Source: Heliocidaris tuberculata (taxonomy: Eukaryota > Echinodermata > Echinoidea > Camarodonta > Echinometridae). From it: DNA of 64,000 nucleotides. Shown here piece after piece: positions 1-10,786 of this stretch. The notes under the pieces are model-generated. The model saw only the letters and a program-made list of their open reading frames with translations. It did not search any database and was not told the DNA's origin. A program made the translations under genes and the position numbers. Numbering within the stretch: the stretch's first letter is position 1; each line of letters starts with the position of its first letter. The DNA lies in NCBI GenBank assembly GCA_025618425.1, contig CM046832.1, forward strand, positions 51,163,658-51,227,657. Direction: 5' to 3'.

Positions 1-1190
1 GTTGAGAAGTAATTACGTTTACAGAACACGTAGACAGAATAATCACAGTCTGATATGTGCGAACGAAAATCGAACAACTGGCGTCGAGACCCGCTTTTAG
101 TTATATCTCTGAACAAAATTGACTGAGAGATGAAAAACAATGTTGAGCTATGAATATCGTTTGCCTTCATTTTCTCTTCGCATCTTCTCCCCCTCTCGTT
201 TTAAATATTGTTTTCAGAGAAGTCGCAGTTAATCAAAAGAAGAGGTTCGCAATACCGCCACCGAGTTAATCACGATTTTTCATTATTGCATGCAGTATAT
301 CGAGTAAGTAGCGCGCGCGGGCGAAGAAATTTGGCGATACTGTGACTGACAAATTTGCATGTTCATATGCTTGAGATGAAAGAAAAAATACCAAGCAGCT
401 GCCTCTTGTGTATCTTTCCATTAAAAAAGCCCTCGAAAGATCATCAACCCTTGATATTTCTTGAAACTTAGGACCAGCCATCACGGATAAACCAAAACAA
501 TACCCAAAGTTCAAATTTGTTTTGACTTCTGAAAATGATTGTCTTTCGATTTCCGTCCATGAATTCAGATCATGGGGCCCCGATGAAAATTTATCATTCT
601 TTCCTAAGTTTATAAGTGCATAATATTTATATTTCTCCTTAAATTAACAACAATACAAGCTGTATTATCATCCTGCGTTTACATACGAGACAATATTTGA
701 ATCTAAGTTGTTTTTCTTCCTGAAGAAATTAAACACAAGTCATAATCAAAACATAATTTTTCCAGCAAATTTCATGCCGTTTAACCTTTCTGGAAATAAT
801 TTGATCCTAGGGAAATTAGTTTATAACTTGACTTTTTCTCAAAGTTACTTTCATTTTCATGTCTTTATCGTGAATTTAATTTTTCAAAGAAAAAAAAAGT
901 CAAAGCTATGTGCTCTATTCTTATATACATTTGGACTAAAGTCTTAAAATTACATTTAAACAAACTATATAAATGTTCCGATAAATCAATATGTGTGGTG
1001 ACAAAAATGTTTCTATTTGACAAAGTAACCTCGTACACGGAAATGACATGAATGTAATCAATATCCAGATAAAAATTTAGAAAGAACATCCTTTTAATAC
1101 TTTAAGATATTCAACATTATAGATAGATTAGAGGACCCCGGTGATTTCTCGATAACGTATTGTGTATATTTTTTCATTTCACATGTATAT
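1..1190. other. Gene-free AT-rich stretch
   Basis: I see no recognisable exon, RNA gene or repeat. The short open frames are ordinary chance frames in AT-rich DNA. The stretch ends where a minus-strand reverse-transcriptase remnant begins. Confidence 0.5.
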
Positions 1191-1197
1191 AAAACAT

Positions 1198-1590
1198 TTA
1201 AAGTGATTTCAAACCATTCAAAGCTATTCCACGGATTCCATAATGTGACATTTTTTAAAGGAAAATTTTGTGGTTAATAGTATCGAAAGCCTTTTGAAAG
1301 TCAATAAAGATACCAAGTGTTACTCTACCTTCATCCAAGTATTGCAATAATGTATTTGCAAGATTAATCAAAGACAATTTAGTGGCTGAAACAGGACATC
1401 ATTCGTTTCCAAACAATCAATCACACGGTTGTTTATTATTTTTTCAAAGATTTTTTCCCAGTACTGGTAGAACCGAAATGGGTCTTTAATTGTCAAGTAG
1501 AATTTTTTGTCCCTTCTTGTAAATAGGTGTCACCTCTGCTACTTTCGAAGCATCTGGAAATTTTCCCTTTTCTATATAGAAAGATTAAAG
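1198..1590 (-). pseudogene. LINE reverse-transcriptase fragment (broken)
   Basis: Reading the minus strand from about 1585 downward gives, in shifting frames, a non-LTR retrotransposon reverse transcriptase. The order is FPDASKVAEVTPIYKKG, then RPISVLPVLGK, then GIFIDFQKAFDTINHKI, then SHYGIRGIALN. These are the classic finger/palm blocks of LINE RTs: the YKKG-x-RPIS block, the F-x-D-x-x-KAFDT catalytic block with the first catalytic Asp, and HYGIRG. Internal stops (for example directly before RPIS and after GK) and at least one frameshift show that it is dead. The GVPQGS and YADD blocks are not present, so it is a short internal fragment. Clade is uncertain (CR1/Jockey-like). Confidence 0.85.
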
Positions 1591-1687
1591 CTATGTTAAT
1601 GTGTTTGAAATGTATAATACACATATCTGTATTATTATATGTGTTATACCTGTAACAATTTTTACTTCAATGTTACACCTCATACAC

Positions 1688-1880
1688 GCTGGGCCTTGTG
1701 GCGTGCGCCTGTAATCCAGCTAACAGTGGAAGTTATAAACTGATTCAGCGGACCAAGGTTCCAGACTGAGTCACGTCTTTCGGATGGTGACGTTAAAGGT
1801 CGGTCCCAGACGTAAATAATCATATCTGATTGATACACGTCTGTAAAAACTCAATTACACACACACACACACACACACAC
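1688..1880 (+). mobile_element. SINE with 7SL/Alu-like head
   Basis: The head at 1688-1722 reads GTGGCGTGCGCCTGTAATCC followed by AGCTA. It closely follows the 5' Alu domain of SRP (7SL) RNA, with the GGCGnGnGCCTGTAnTCC(C)AGCTA core. A box-B-like GGTTCCAGACT lies at about 1758-1768. A body with a TTTCGGATGGTGACGTTAAA segment follows, and the element ends in an (AC)n run at 1856-1880. The layout (pol III-like head, body, simple tail) fits a SINE. The 7SL derivation is inference from the head; a tRNA-derived head with a chance match is the alternative. Confidence 0.55.
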
Positions 1881-2225
1881 ATTAGTGATATCAGTTGTTT
1901 AAAGATTTTTTTTCTTTTGTAGAAATTATCATTGTAATTATTGTTGTTTTTTTTTTCTCTGTAAGAAATGTAAAACTTTAAAAAATATATTTGTATATAT
2001 TTTTACATACAAAATAAAAATTGTACATGTAGGTACCAACAAAAATTAACAAAACAAAACATCTTGCCAAAAGAATGGGACTAGGCTCGACTAGCACTTG
2101 TGCTAACTTCTTGTTCAAACAACTTCACCTCAGTATTAGTACATATTATATATTACATTGTCATGTACATTTGACGTAATGTAGATCTATGACTACATAT
2201 CATTGTAAATCCATTTCTGTTCATG

Positions 2226-2237
2226 AATGTATGTATG

Positions 2238-2279
<42 letters not shown>
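2226..2279. repeat. (TGTA)/(TA)n microsatellite
   Basis: ATGT repeats run into about 20 TA units, immediately left of the palindrome at 2281-2417. Confidence 0.95.
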
Positions 2280-2280
<1 letters not shown>

Positions 2281-2281
<1 letters not shown>

Positions 2282-2417
2282 AAGAAGAATAAAGAACTTG
2301 AAAACAATCAAGTGGTTCGCCATATGTATCCAACTGTTTATTTATTTTAAGGAAAAATAAACAGTTGGATACATATGGCGAACCACTTGATTGTTTTCAA
2401 GTTCTTTCTTCTTCTTC
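2281..2417. repeat. Near-perfect palindrome, 63-bp arms
   Basis: Arm 2281-2343 is the reverse complement of 2355-2417, with an 11-bp spacer. The inner 53 bp (2291-2343 / 2355-2407) appear identical by eye, including the CGCCATATGTATCCAACTG block. TA-rich microsatellites flank both sides (2226-2279 and 2450-2478), so symmetry extends beyond the arms. As RNA it would form a long hairpin. It could be a young foldback element or an assembly fold-back. Confidence 0.9.
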
Positions 2418-2444
2418 TTGTTCTTATTATCCAACACGTGGAAC

Positions 2445-2479
<35 letters not shown>

Positions 2480-2483
<4 letters not shown>

Positions 2484-4900
2484 CAATTTATTTATTACTT
2501 TTATTTTTTCATGTATATGTATTCATGTACGATTATTACTCGTTAGTACAGTGGATGATTGTTCATATTATACTGTCATTAATTTTATGTCATGTGTTGT
2601 TAATAAATTTAATCGATCAAATTCAATCAATTACATATCAAGGGAAAGTAGAAGAAGATAACTGAACTGTACAGTATATTCACTACACGGAAAAAAATGT
2701 AGGGAGATTTTCAAGCCTAAATCAACTGTCATTTTCAGTCGTAAGGAGAAGTTTGCCATTTTGGTTACTTTTTCTTTCCAAGACCTTCTGTCAAAGACAC
2801 GTAAACAAATCGTAATTACATAAAACTTCTCCCCCCCCCCAAAAAAAAAAAAAAATCTCCAAAAGAGAATTTTCAGACATACATTTTCTTTAGTTATGTT
2901 GCTGTTTTTAACAATAAAATTTTATTTTGCGGCACAGACCTACCTTTAATACATTTAGAAAATTATATTTTGACTCCTATGACCTATTAATGTACAAACC
3001 CTAATTTTATCAATATCGGTATTTTGATTCAGGGAGATCAATGATAAATTAATCCATAGAATGACTCATGGAGGCACATGCTGAGAATCACTGATTTTAC
3101 ATTGATTTCAGAGGTATGTGTGCCAAGAAATTAGCGTTTAGGAATGATATTGTAGATCATCTCCTTTTCAAGTTTTTCTAAGAAGAAACCAACATTTACT
3201 CGTTGATGATTCAGCGACTTATCAAGTCAGGTTTATACTGTGTATTCTTGAACTTCAACGAGAGCATGTCAGACTTAAAGCTAATTAATCCTATTCGACT
3301 TAACTGGGCCAAAATATTGTACTGTTCTGTAATTTTTAAATGATGATATTGAACAAAAATAGTCATTTGTCCTATTGGGATAGAGATATATGTACATGTA
3401 TATGTAAAAGTAATATCTTGATTAAATCACATGCAAACGCTATTTGGTTGACTGAATCAATTACAGAGCACTGAACATGCTTTTCTGATAATTTTAAGCG
3501 CCGTTGAATATTATTATAAGGTCTTCTTTATTTTTTAAAATTTTATTTTGCGAAAGAAGCAAAACTGTGTGATCTCCTGAAAATGACATGCAGCTGCATT
3601 CATACACAGTAATCGCAAATATTTTGTGATTAGATCCATATTATCATCCTAGTTGAAGGCGATATTAAAATTTTCTTGTCACGTCGGCACAAACAGTATC
3701 GCTACCGATATCAATACAGAACATGTCACTTATTAAATTGCCCTAATGTTGGCATTCTTCTGTAACATCTCCACTGTCATACCATCTTTACACGCTGACA
3801 CGGGTGCGAGATTAGCTTTCTGTTTTCCCTCGAAATAGGCGCCTAAAACCATCGATTTCTCATGCACTTAATACCGATGACCCATCAAAAATATTCAGAG
3901 ACAAAAAATTACGATGATGCAAAATCAATTTCTTCCTGCAAGGGTATATTTCCGTGGGGTGGACAAATTCTGTGAATTCCCAAATAAAAATCATTCTGTT
4001 GACCTGAGTCGGCAACAAAATCTTTAATTGTATCGGTTGTATAATTTTTGGACAAAAAGGAAATAAGAATCGAAATGCATATTGCAATCCAGAGTTTGAC
4101 ACTATGCATTCAAATCTTGCCAGCTACAACTTTTAATCGCTAAATAATATAGCATAAAAGATTCGAGACATATTACAATATGACAAGATTATAGCAATAA
4201 GTTTTCCAGCTAATTTGAAATATAGCACATGACCGCAAAGGATAAACACAGAGACAAAAGGACCGATTATATAATATTCAAATGAATTCTGGGGCTATGA
4301 AAAACTGCAAATAATATGAATGAACATACAAATATACATTAATTTTCAATATTTACAGTTTTTACTGAATAAAAGCTAGTAAATACAAAAAAAATGTTTT
4401 CTGTGCATTTTTATTTCTATTTATGAACTATTTATTTGACACGAGAAACTGTCTCATCTACTTGAAATTAAAGAACTCAAAAATGTCTTAAATACGAAGA
4501 CCTAGACCTTGATTGTGTGACACTATATCATTCTTTAATGAAATCAATTTTTATATTTAATTTTACGTTTTATGCATACCTCACCTTGAGCTGTCAGTTG
4601 ATTTTATATTTGTTAAAATCTCTCCTTACCCACCATTACACACTAGTGGTATGTAAGGTTATTATGGTCTTTTAGACTGTTTCATGAGCAACATTCAACT
4701 CATTTCACAAATTATCTAAAAACTTTAACCAATGTTATGAACAATAACTGGCTTGAGCATTTTTTTTAAAATTTCATTTATTCCATTGTGGTGAGAAAAT
4801 ATGCAACAAATTTCATTGAATGATCAAAAAATCTTAAGTTATAACTGGTTGGAGTGTAGTAATGCAAGCGTTAGTAAAAAAAAAAAAAAAAATTGGGGAG
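2480..4900. other. Gene-free intergenic stretch
   Basis: Apart from homopolymer runs (C10/A14 near 2832-2854), I recognise nothing. The open frames here lack coding signatures or family resemblance. Confidence 0.4.
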
Positions 4901-4909
4901 GATATACAT

Positions 4910-4990
4910 ACAAAGCGTTTACGTATAGGCGCCTCGCTCGCTTCCTATTGTCACGTGACTCCATGTAATTGTCCAATGAGCAGTGGTAAT
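4910..4990. promoter_or_regulatory. Candidate regulatory module (E-box + CCAAT)
   Basis: A short GC-richer island in AT-rich DNA holds the palindrome GTCACGTGAC at about 4950-4959, a USF/TFE/MiT-type E-box. About 15 bp on there is a CCAAT pentamer (GTCCAATGAGC), and GGCGCC lies at about 4929. This is inference from motifs only; no transcript or gene is visible beside it. Confidence 0.2.
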
Positions 4991-5284
4991 ACTACTTTGT
5001 ATGAGGAAGCATATAGAAAGCATTCAGATTCATCTGAAAGCTTTTACTGAAAAGAGATATGAAGAGATTGTAAAAAGAAAAAAGAATCCAAGTGCTACAA
5101 AAATTTCCGATAAATAAAAAGAAAGATCCGAAAAGAAAAGAAAAAGCATGCTTTGTTGGCATCTTAGAACTACAGTGACAAATTTTCTTTGTATTCTTTA
5201 AGAGCTACCTTGATCTCGAGGGGATTATTTTGATCAAACAAACCGCATTCCTCTGAGTTTTCTACATTTTTGTTCCCAAATCAA

Positions 5285-5960
5285 ACAGGAGCACTTAAAA
5301 CGATCCATTGCCCGCGGCCACCTTTACACCTGGAGCCGCAAAAAGCCGTTATCGCGACACAAATGAGCGACAAGTGGCCGTATTCTCTCCATTTAGAGCC
5401 TTAATACGATGCCGTCATACCGGCCCAGAGCGTTGCTCTCAAAATGGCGACCAACGTGGCCAGCGCAGCAGCTAGCATGACACAAAACCCCATCCAAGAT
5501 GCATCAGTGGATTAAAAGCATTTCATCGATTTCTTTCATTTTGGAATTGACTTTGACAAAATGACGAAACCACTGGCTGTCTCCACTGTTCTTTGCCCCT
5601 GCGCGTAGTCAGTGTCAACCCTTGAGTTGGAGTGCTTTGCATTAGCTAGTGATACGTGGTTGGAGAGCGGCTCGAGAGAGTCTGTCGGGATTTGCTGATC
5701 GTCTGTTTCCCGCGCTTTTCTGTATACACGGCTGCGCACGGTGCGCGGGTGTCGTGTCGCGTGCAGCCCTATTCCCCTTTCAAGACATCGCGCTTTAAAC
5801 AATGCCGACTCGCCAAAATGGCATTGCAAATACAGGTGCAAGGAGACAGTCGATTTGGAATAATTCGCGGATCCATCATGCCAATTTCTCACCATTTAGA
5901 GACAAAATACTTCCTCTTCACTTTTTAGTCAGGTATTTCGGCGCCATTCTGTTCAGTGGC
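5285..5960. promoter_or_regulatory. Candidate non-coding regulatory block
   Basis: About 680 bp of high-complexity, CpG-containing sequence stands out from the AT-rich, microsatellite-filled surroundings. It includes CACCTG (about 5325), an AAAATGGCGACC YY1-like site (about 5453) and a CpG-dense stretch at 5700-5765. Both strands have open frames of 90-119 codons here, but none resembles a known protein. Retained CpGs and lack of repeats suggest constraint. An unrecognised exon or unmethylated promoter is the alternative. Confidence 0.22.
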
Positions 5961-6117
5961 AAAAGGGATGAACAGCTAAAACTTTTACATTCTCCCACAT
6001 TCTCAAACTGTCACATTATGATAGTTTCGAGGGCAGCACTCTTCGAATATCAAGACTCGTTTACCAGAAGAATTTAAAATTTGCTCAGAAATTAGTGATA
6101 CGCTGTACAAATAAACA

Positions 6118-6240
6118 CATATAAATTATTTGGAAATTGGCGTTGAAGAGAGACATACTAAAGCTTTTCGTATGATGAGTGCAAGACGAAAAGCTTCAAT
6201 ATGTCTCTCTTCAACGCCATTTTCCGATTTTATAAATTAT
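6118..6240. repeat. Hairpin with about 54-bp arms
   Basis: The left arm (about 6118-6171, core GGCGTTGAAGAGAGACATA) pairs with the right arm (about 6185-6240, core TATGTCTCTCTTCAACGCC) around a loop of about 13 bp. Only a few mismatches are visible. It is miRNA-precursor or MITE-like in shape, but arm length favours a foldback element. Confidence 0.85.
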
Positions 6241-6533
6241 TTATTGGCGTTTTATAATGGTTCTATGAATTTATGCTACGGCGACAATTGATCCGCAGTC
6301 GTTTCCGACACTAACCGAATTCCTAAATTCAGCCCCAGATCACTTTAACCTAAACCTAACCTAAAGTAAAACTGCAACCATAACCTTAACCCTTTCTCAT
6401 TAATACTTTAATAAAATAGATATACATATATTTGTCAGATATAGTAGGCTTAAACTTTGTCTTCGTCTCTCTTAAATGCAAAGGTTGATAAATTTGTACG
6501 GGATAATTAATATAATTCTGATAAATGAGGGAT

Positions 6534-6574
<41 letters not shown>

Positions 6575-6584
6575 AATGATGATG

Positions 6585-6621
<37 letters not shown>

Positions 6622-6645
6622 TAAATAATGATAATGATAATAAAA
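6534..6645. repeat. (ATG)n/(ATA)n microsatellite
   Basis: GAT/ATG trinucleotides pass into AAT trinucleotides. The poly-Ile and poly-His frames read from the opposite strand are products of this repeat, not genes. Confidence 0.95.
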
Positions 6646-6924
6646 ACAGCAATATAATAATATAACAATAACAACAGAGAATAATAGGTAGAAAAATACA
6701 AGGAAATAAGAAAAAAATATGATCCTGATAAAAAAACTTAGTTAATGAAAAGATGGCTAAATGATAATGGTGATGATAGACGATTCATTAAATTACGCTG
6801 GCTTTAGGTGATCTTCCATGAAGGCGCTGAAGCATTCAAGGACGTCTTTCCCCATGAACTATGAACTCATTTGCTTCACAAGGGTTAAGAGTGGCAAATG
6901 TAGACTAATGGTTTGCCAAACGAC

Positions 6925-7005
6925 GTTAGTGCTGTTGCAGGGATTCGAACCCTGTACCATGTGACCCACAGTCAAAAAAACTTTAGCCACAAGACCCCCA
7001 CTCCT
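6925..7005 (-). mobile_element. tRNA-headed SINE fragment
   Basis: On the minus strand a box-A-like TTGTGGCTAAAG is followed by a perfect T-arm, CAGGG-TTCGAAT-CCCTG, at about 6937-6953. The putative acceptor stem (GTGGGGG / CAACAGC) does not pair well and the anticodon region contains a T-run, so a functional tRNA is unlikely. The pol III promoter pair fits a SINE head. Downstream minus-strand sequence to about 6780 may be its body. Confidence 0.5.
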
Positions 7006-7115
7006 CTGTTCAAACAGATGATTCAAAGTTCACGAATATTGGGAAAAGGAGTGTCTAAAAGCTGACAATAACATAGAGGCAGAGACAGAGAGACAATGGT
7101 AGAGTATAATAAGAG

Positions 7116-7121
<6 letters not shown>

Positions 7122-7159
<38 letters not shown>

Positions 7160-7168
7160 GAGGGGGGG
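7122..7168. repeat. (GA)n and poly-G low-complexity tract
   Basis: GA dinucleotides are followed by G runs. Ser/Leu-rich frames on the opposite strand are artefacts of it. Confidence 0.95.
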
Positions 7169-7319
7169 CAGGGAAAGAGCGGGAAAGCGGGTATTAAAAC
7201 TAAAGACAGCACATACTTATGCAAGATGGAAGTTCATCTTGAAATGAAGAAACCAGGATAGAAATGTAAATGCTGGATAATGATCGAGTCAAATCTAAAA
7301 AGAGTTACACGATTATTAA

Positions 7320-7690
7320 ACTGAGAGGTTTGTGGCTCTCCGGCCGATGTTGCTCGCTAATGGGCACTCGTGCACGAATCTTGGAGGGTCTAGGTATAGA
7401 CTTCAACAAACCGGCGAGAAAAACGGTGCTGCATCACCGACCCGCTGACGATTAAGAGCTAAAAAGACAGTTACAAAATTGGCTCTGATCGATCGACTTG
7501 TTGGTTCAGCTTGAAGCCAAGGATTATTGGTAATTGAATAGCAATAACCCAGCACCATCTCCTTCTCTCTGTCTCTCCCCTCATCAACGGAGACACTAAC
7601 CACTCTCCAGCCAGGGCTCGCCCGTGGCGTGGCGAGAGGCGATCCGCCGTGGGCTGACCACTCAGAATCACTCACTCATCAATTAGAAGA
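7320..7690. promoter_or_regulatory. Candidate non-coding regulatory block
   Basis: A complex, CpG-bearing block is bounded by AT-rich DNA. It contains an NF1-like TTGGCTCTGATCG, GAAGCCAAGG, and a homeodomain-like GGTAATTGAATAGCAAT run near 7530. No recognisable coding frame is present. Constraint is inferred only from composition. Confidence 0.2.
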
Positions 7691-9060
7691 AAACATTTTC
7701 CAGGTCTTTCCAACTCGGATATTCTTTATTTGAGTTGGCTTCCACCTCGTTCTGAAGTTGTAATCTATCTTGGCTATACTTGATCAATTAACGGGACGGT
7801 CTTTATTCAGCAGGCAACATCGTTTATCCTGTCCGTTTACTCGTTTCTTGAAGAACCCATTCACCATCGATTTCGAGGCTCGAACTCGAGTCATGGTGGT
7901 AAACATTAACATCCAACTCCATCAAAGCTTTTTTTAAAAGCAGAAACAATCAAATCGAGTGAGATGAAGATAGATAATGATGAATATGACAAATTTCTGG
8001 AAATTGAATCATCAGTTCACCATTCGTTTATTTTACATCTATAGTTTCAGCTGTGCACAGCAATGGTTTGCGAATGATGTAATCCAAGTGGTATCTTCAT
8101 GGTGGAATATACGCGTGATACATTTTCACACACCGAATTTGCAATTATTCATTGTCCATATAGTTGCAATTAACGATATTTGGGACTTTGATGTCTATAT
8201 TTTTGCAATCATCTTTAAAGTTAATTCATTCCAACGTTATCTAAAATATTCATCTTACATGTAATGTAGTTTACCGCAACATAAATTTCTTGATTCGAAA
8301 CAATTAATTGCCGTAACAGATTTTTTTTTTCAAAGAAAGAGATGTAATTCATAGCATTCATATCGACTAGTCCCATTGTTCTTATTTAATAAGAGGCATG
8401 AATCCTTACAGGATGAAATATATCCTGCTTACATTTTTTCCAAACAAAAGACCTTGCTACTATTTATTCTTGAACATCTTTCTAAACATCACATTTACAT
8501 TACTTTTTACTGGATCTGATTTCATTAGAAATCACCATTAAAGTCGTTTTTAAAATCATGTCCCCTGCCTGTGCATACCAATTTCATACTGTCTGAATTA
8601 AAGGAGTGAATAAATAGAAATTTAAATGGATGCAGAACTTTAGGTAATGTTTGATTTATTTCACTGATGTCCGAGTAGCAGATCTTCTGACCAACATTTT
8701 ACATAATATGTTTTGCAAACACGTTTGTGTTTGCTTCATCAGTATTTTTATCTGTTTATAGGGAGGGGGGGGGGGGAGGGGTAGAGTTGCAGTAATATGA
8801 TGTAATTGAAATGAAAACCATAATATCATATACATTTTACTTGATGTTTGTATTGATTATAATCATGATAATACTTGTGGAAGTTTGAAAATAACAATAC
8901 ATTTTGGAAGTTGTCAGTGCGGGCTATTTGATTTTAATTCTAAACGATTTGAAATTATAATTTTTGTTTATCAACCTATGAGAAAAGGTAATCAAAATCA
9001 CATTTTTATCACATTGTTGTATAACTAAAAGGGAAATGGTGAAATTAATAAAAAAATTAT
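7690..9060. other. Gene-free intergenic stretch
   Basis: I see nothing beyond a short G-run near 8763-8776. The TTTTGCAAACACGTTTGTGTTTGC stretch near 8711 is a small imperfect palindrome of unknown meaning. Confidence 0.4.
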
Positions 9061-9095
9061 GAACTTTTTAAAGAGTCAGGTATATAGTTGAAGAA

Positions 9096-9132
<37 letters not shown>

Positions 9133-9255
9133 GAGAGATAGAGACGGACAGACAAATAGAGACCGAGACAGAGAGAGAGAGAGAGAGGGAGGGGAAAGAG
9201 AGAGGAAGAGATGGATACACAAGTACAAATAGGGAGGGCTTGGATGGAGAGGTAA

Positions 9256-9309
<54 letters not shown>

Positions 9310-9345
9310 AGAGAGGAAGAGAGAAAAGGAGAGATGGAGATGGGT
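9096..9345. repeat. (GACA)n and (GA)n low-complexity block
   Basis: CAGA tetranucleotides at 9098-9130 are followed by interrupted GA dinucleotides to about 9310. The 119-135 codon Ser/Leu frames on the minus strand arise from this block. Confidence 0.95.
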
Positions 9346-9469
9346 GGGGTTGGAGTTGGGGTGGAAGATAAGATGGAAACATAATAATACTATAGAGAAA
9401 CACAACCACAGATAACAGACACACCAAAGAAGTAAACGAAATTCTCGAGAAGGGTGTTTGCGCACGCGA

Positions 9470-9725
9470 CTGCGATTATTCACTTACTCATCTCCGCATC
9501 ACTATACTGCCCCCGGCCCGTGCGTATATTAATTGGATGTAATTGGGTAATGGCGGGAGCACGCGTGTTCTAAAGAGCCTGTGCAAAGGAAGAGACGGAG
9601 GTGTTAATATAGATGACGTCGCGTGGGCAAACTGCACAAGATGGCTGAGTAAACATGATGTTGTTTGCGCGTGCGACTGATAGCGCTATTAACCAGTCTC
9701 TTTTTCCGCTATCACCGGATTCGCC
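9470..9725. promoter_or_regulatory. Candidate enhancer/promoter-like block
   Basis: Clustered homeodomain-type cores occur in ATTAATTGGATGTAATTGGG and the adjacent GTAATGG (about 9528-9552). They are followed by a CRE-like ATGACGTCG (about 9612-9620) and CAAGATGGC (about 9637-9645, YY1-like). CpGs are retained although flanking DNA is repeat. No frame in this block resembles a known protein. Confidence 0.25.
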
Positions 9726-10435
9726 CCCGTTTGATAGATTCATTTTGCTTTGGAAGGGAGGTAAAAGAGAAAGGTGTGTTTTGGGGATAGGTTGCATGCG
9801 TGTGCAAGAGAAATAGAGAGAGAGGGAGAGCGAGAGGGGGGGGGGGGGGCGACTGGGTGTCGCATAGGCATGTAAATTGTACGTTGATAGTCAAATGTGT
9901 CAATCCATTGTCCGACGATGGGGGGATCCATGCCATAATTTTAGAAGAAACACTAAACAAAAGGCAAGCGCACATACAAAAAATCCTCCAAACCAAAACA
10001 AAAGAGATTTCAGCATTTTAACTACACAAGGATGCAAGGGAAAAAAAAGAGGAAAAGATGGTTAATAATCCCCAGCTCCCCAAAGAGCATAAAAGTCAAA
10101 TGAAAGGGAGACAGAAAGAAAGACAGAGAGAGAAAGAGAGACAAACAGAGGGAAAGAAAAGGAGAGACAGAGATGGGGTTTAAGAGAATGCGACACTGAA
10201 AATAACGAAATGCACTCAGTAAAAAAAAAAAACGGGGGGGGGGGGAGAAAAAAGATATAATCCCTCTCCTTACATGGAAGCTGAAAATCGCTGCTAATAT
10301 TGAATAATGAAAAATATTATTATGCCCAGAGAGTTGGTGGGGGGGGGGGGGGCTACCCCTTCCCGAACCCCACCCTCGCAGACACACAAACGAAGTATAA
10401 TTTAGTTAAACCGTCCATTTGCTGGGGTAACATCG

Positions 10436-10555
10436 CTAGTCATAAGGACCGCTTTTCATGAGGACCACTTATTCATAAGGACCGCTATCCATAACGCGCG
10501 TTAAACGAATAGCGGTTTTCTACGCATAGCGGTCCTTATGAATAGCGAGCGGACC
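10436..10555. repeat. Foldback with GCGGTCCTTATGAATAGCG arms
   Basis: The inverted arms at about 10467-10488 and 10526-10547 carry ATTCATAAGGACCGCTAT and its complement. Further partial copies (AAGGACCGC at 10443, AGGACCACTT at 10461) lie outside, and a small AACGCGCGTT dyad sits in the centre. Probably a short MITE. Confidence 0.7.
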
Positions 10556-10786
10556 CCCATTTGCTAAACCTATCCTATAAGGAAGGGATAACCCAACTCT
10601 CCCGTCTCCTACATCATGAATTAAAACAATGACGGTATGACGGGTCAGTTGAATGAAAACAACATCATGGCCCTCCTGTTTTATCACCCGTTAAAAGCAG
10701 GAGAATTATAAACCAAGCTATAGTAATAACGAATATAATTGCATAGGTAGAAGGGGTACGGATGGCACCTGCCCCAAATCGAATGA

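Noticed and set aside
5536..5895. 119-codon minus-strand gene
   Set aside because: No family resemblance, the opposite strand is equally open; treated as possible regulatory DNA.
6386..6701. Poly-Ile, poly-Tyr and poly-His frames
   Set aside because: Microsatellite translations.
6925..7005. Functional tRNA gene
   Set aside because: Good box A/box B and T-arm, but no matching acceptor stem and a T-run in the anticodon region; a SINE head is more likely.
9068..9483. 119-135 codon minus-strand proteins rich in Ser/Leu
   Set aside because: Products of (GA)n/(GACA)n repeats.
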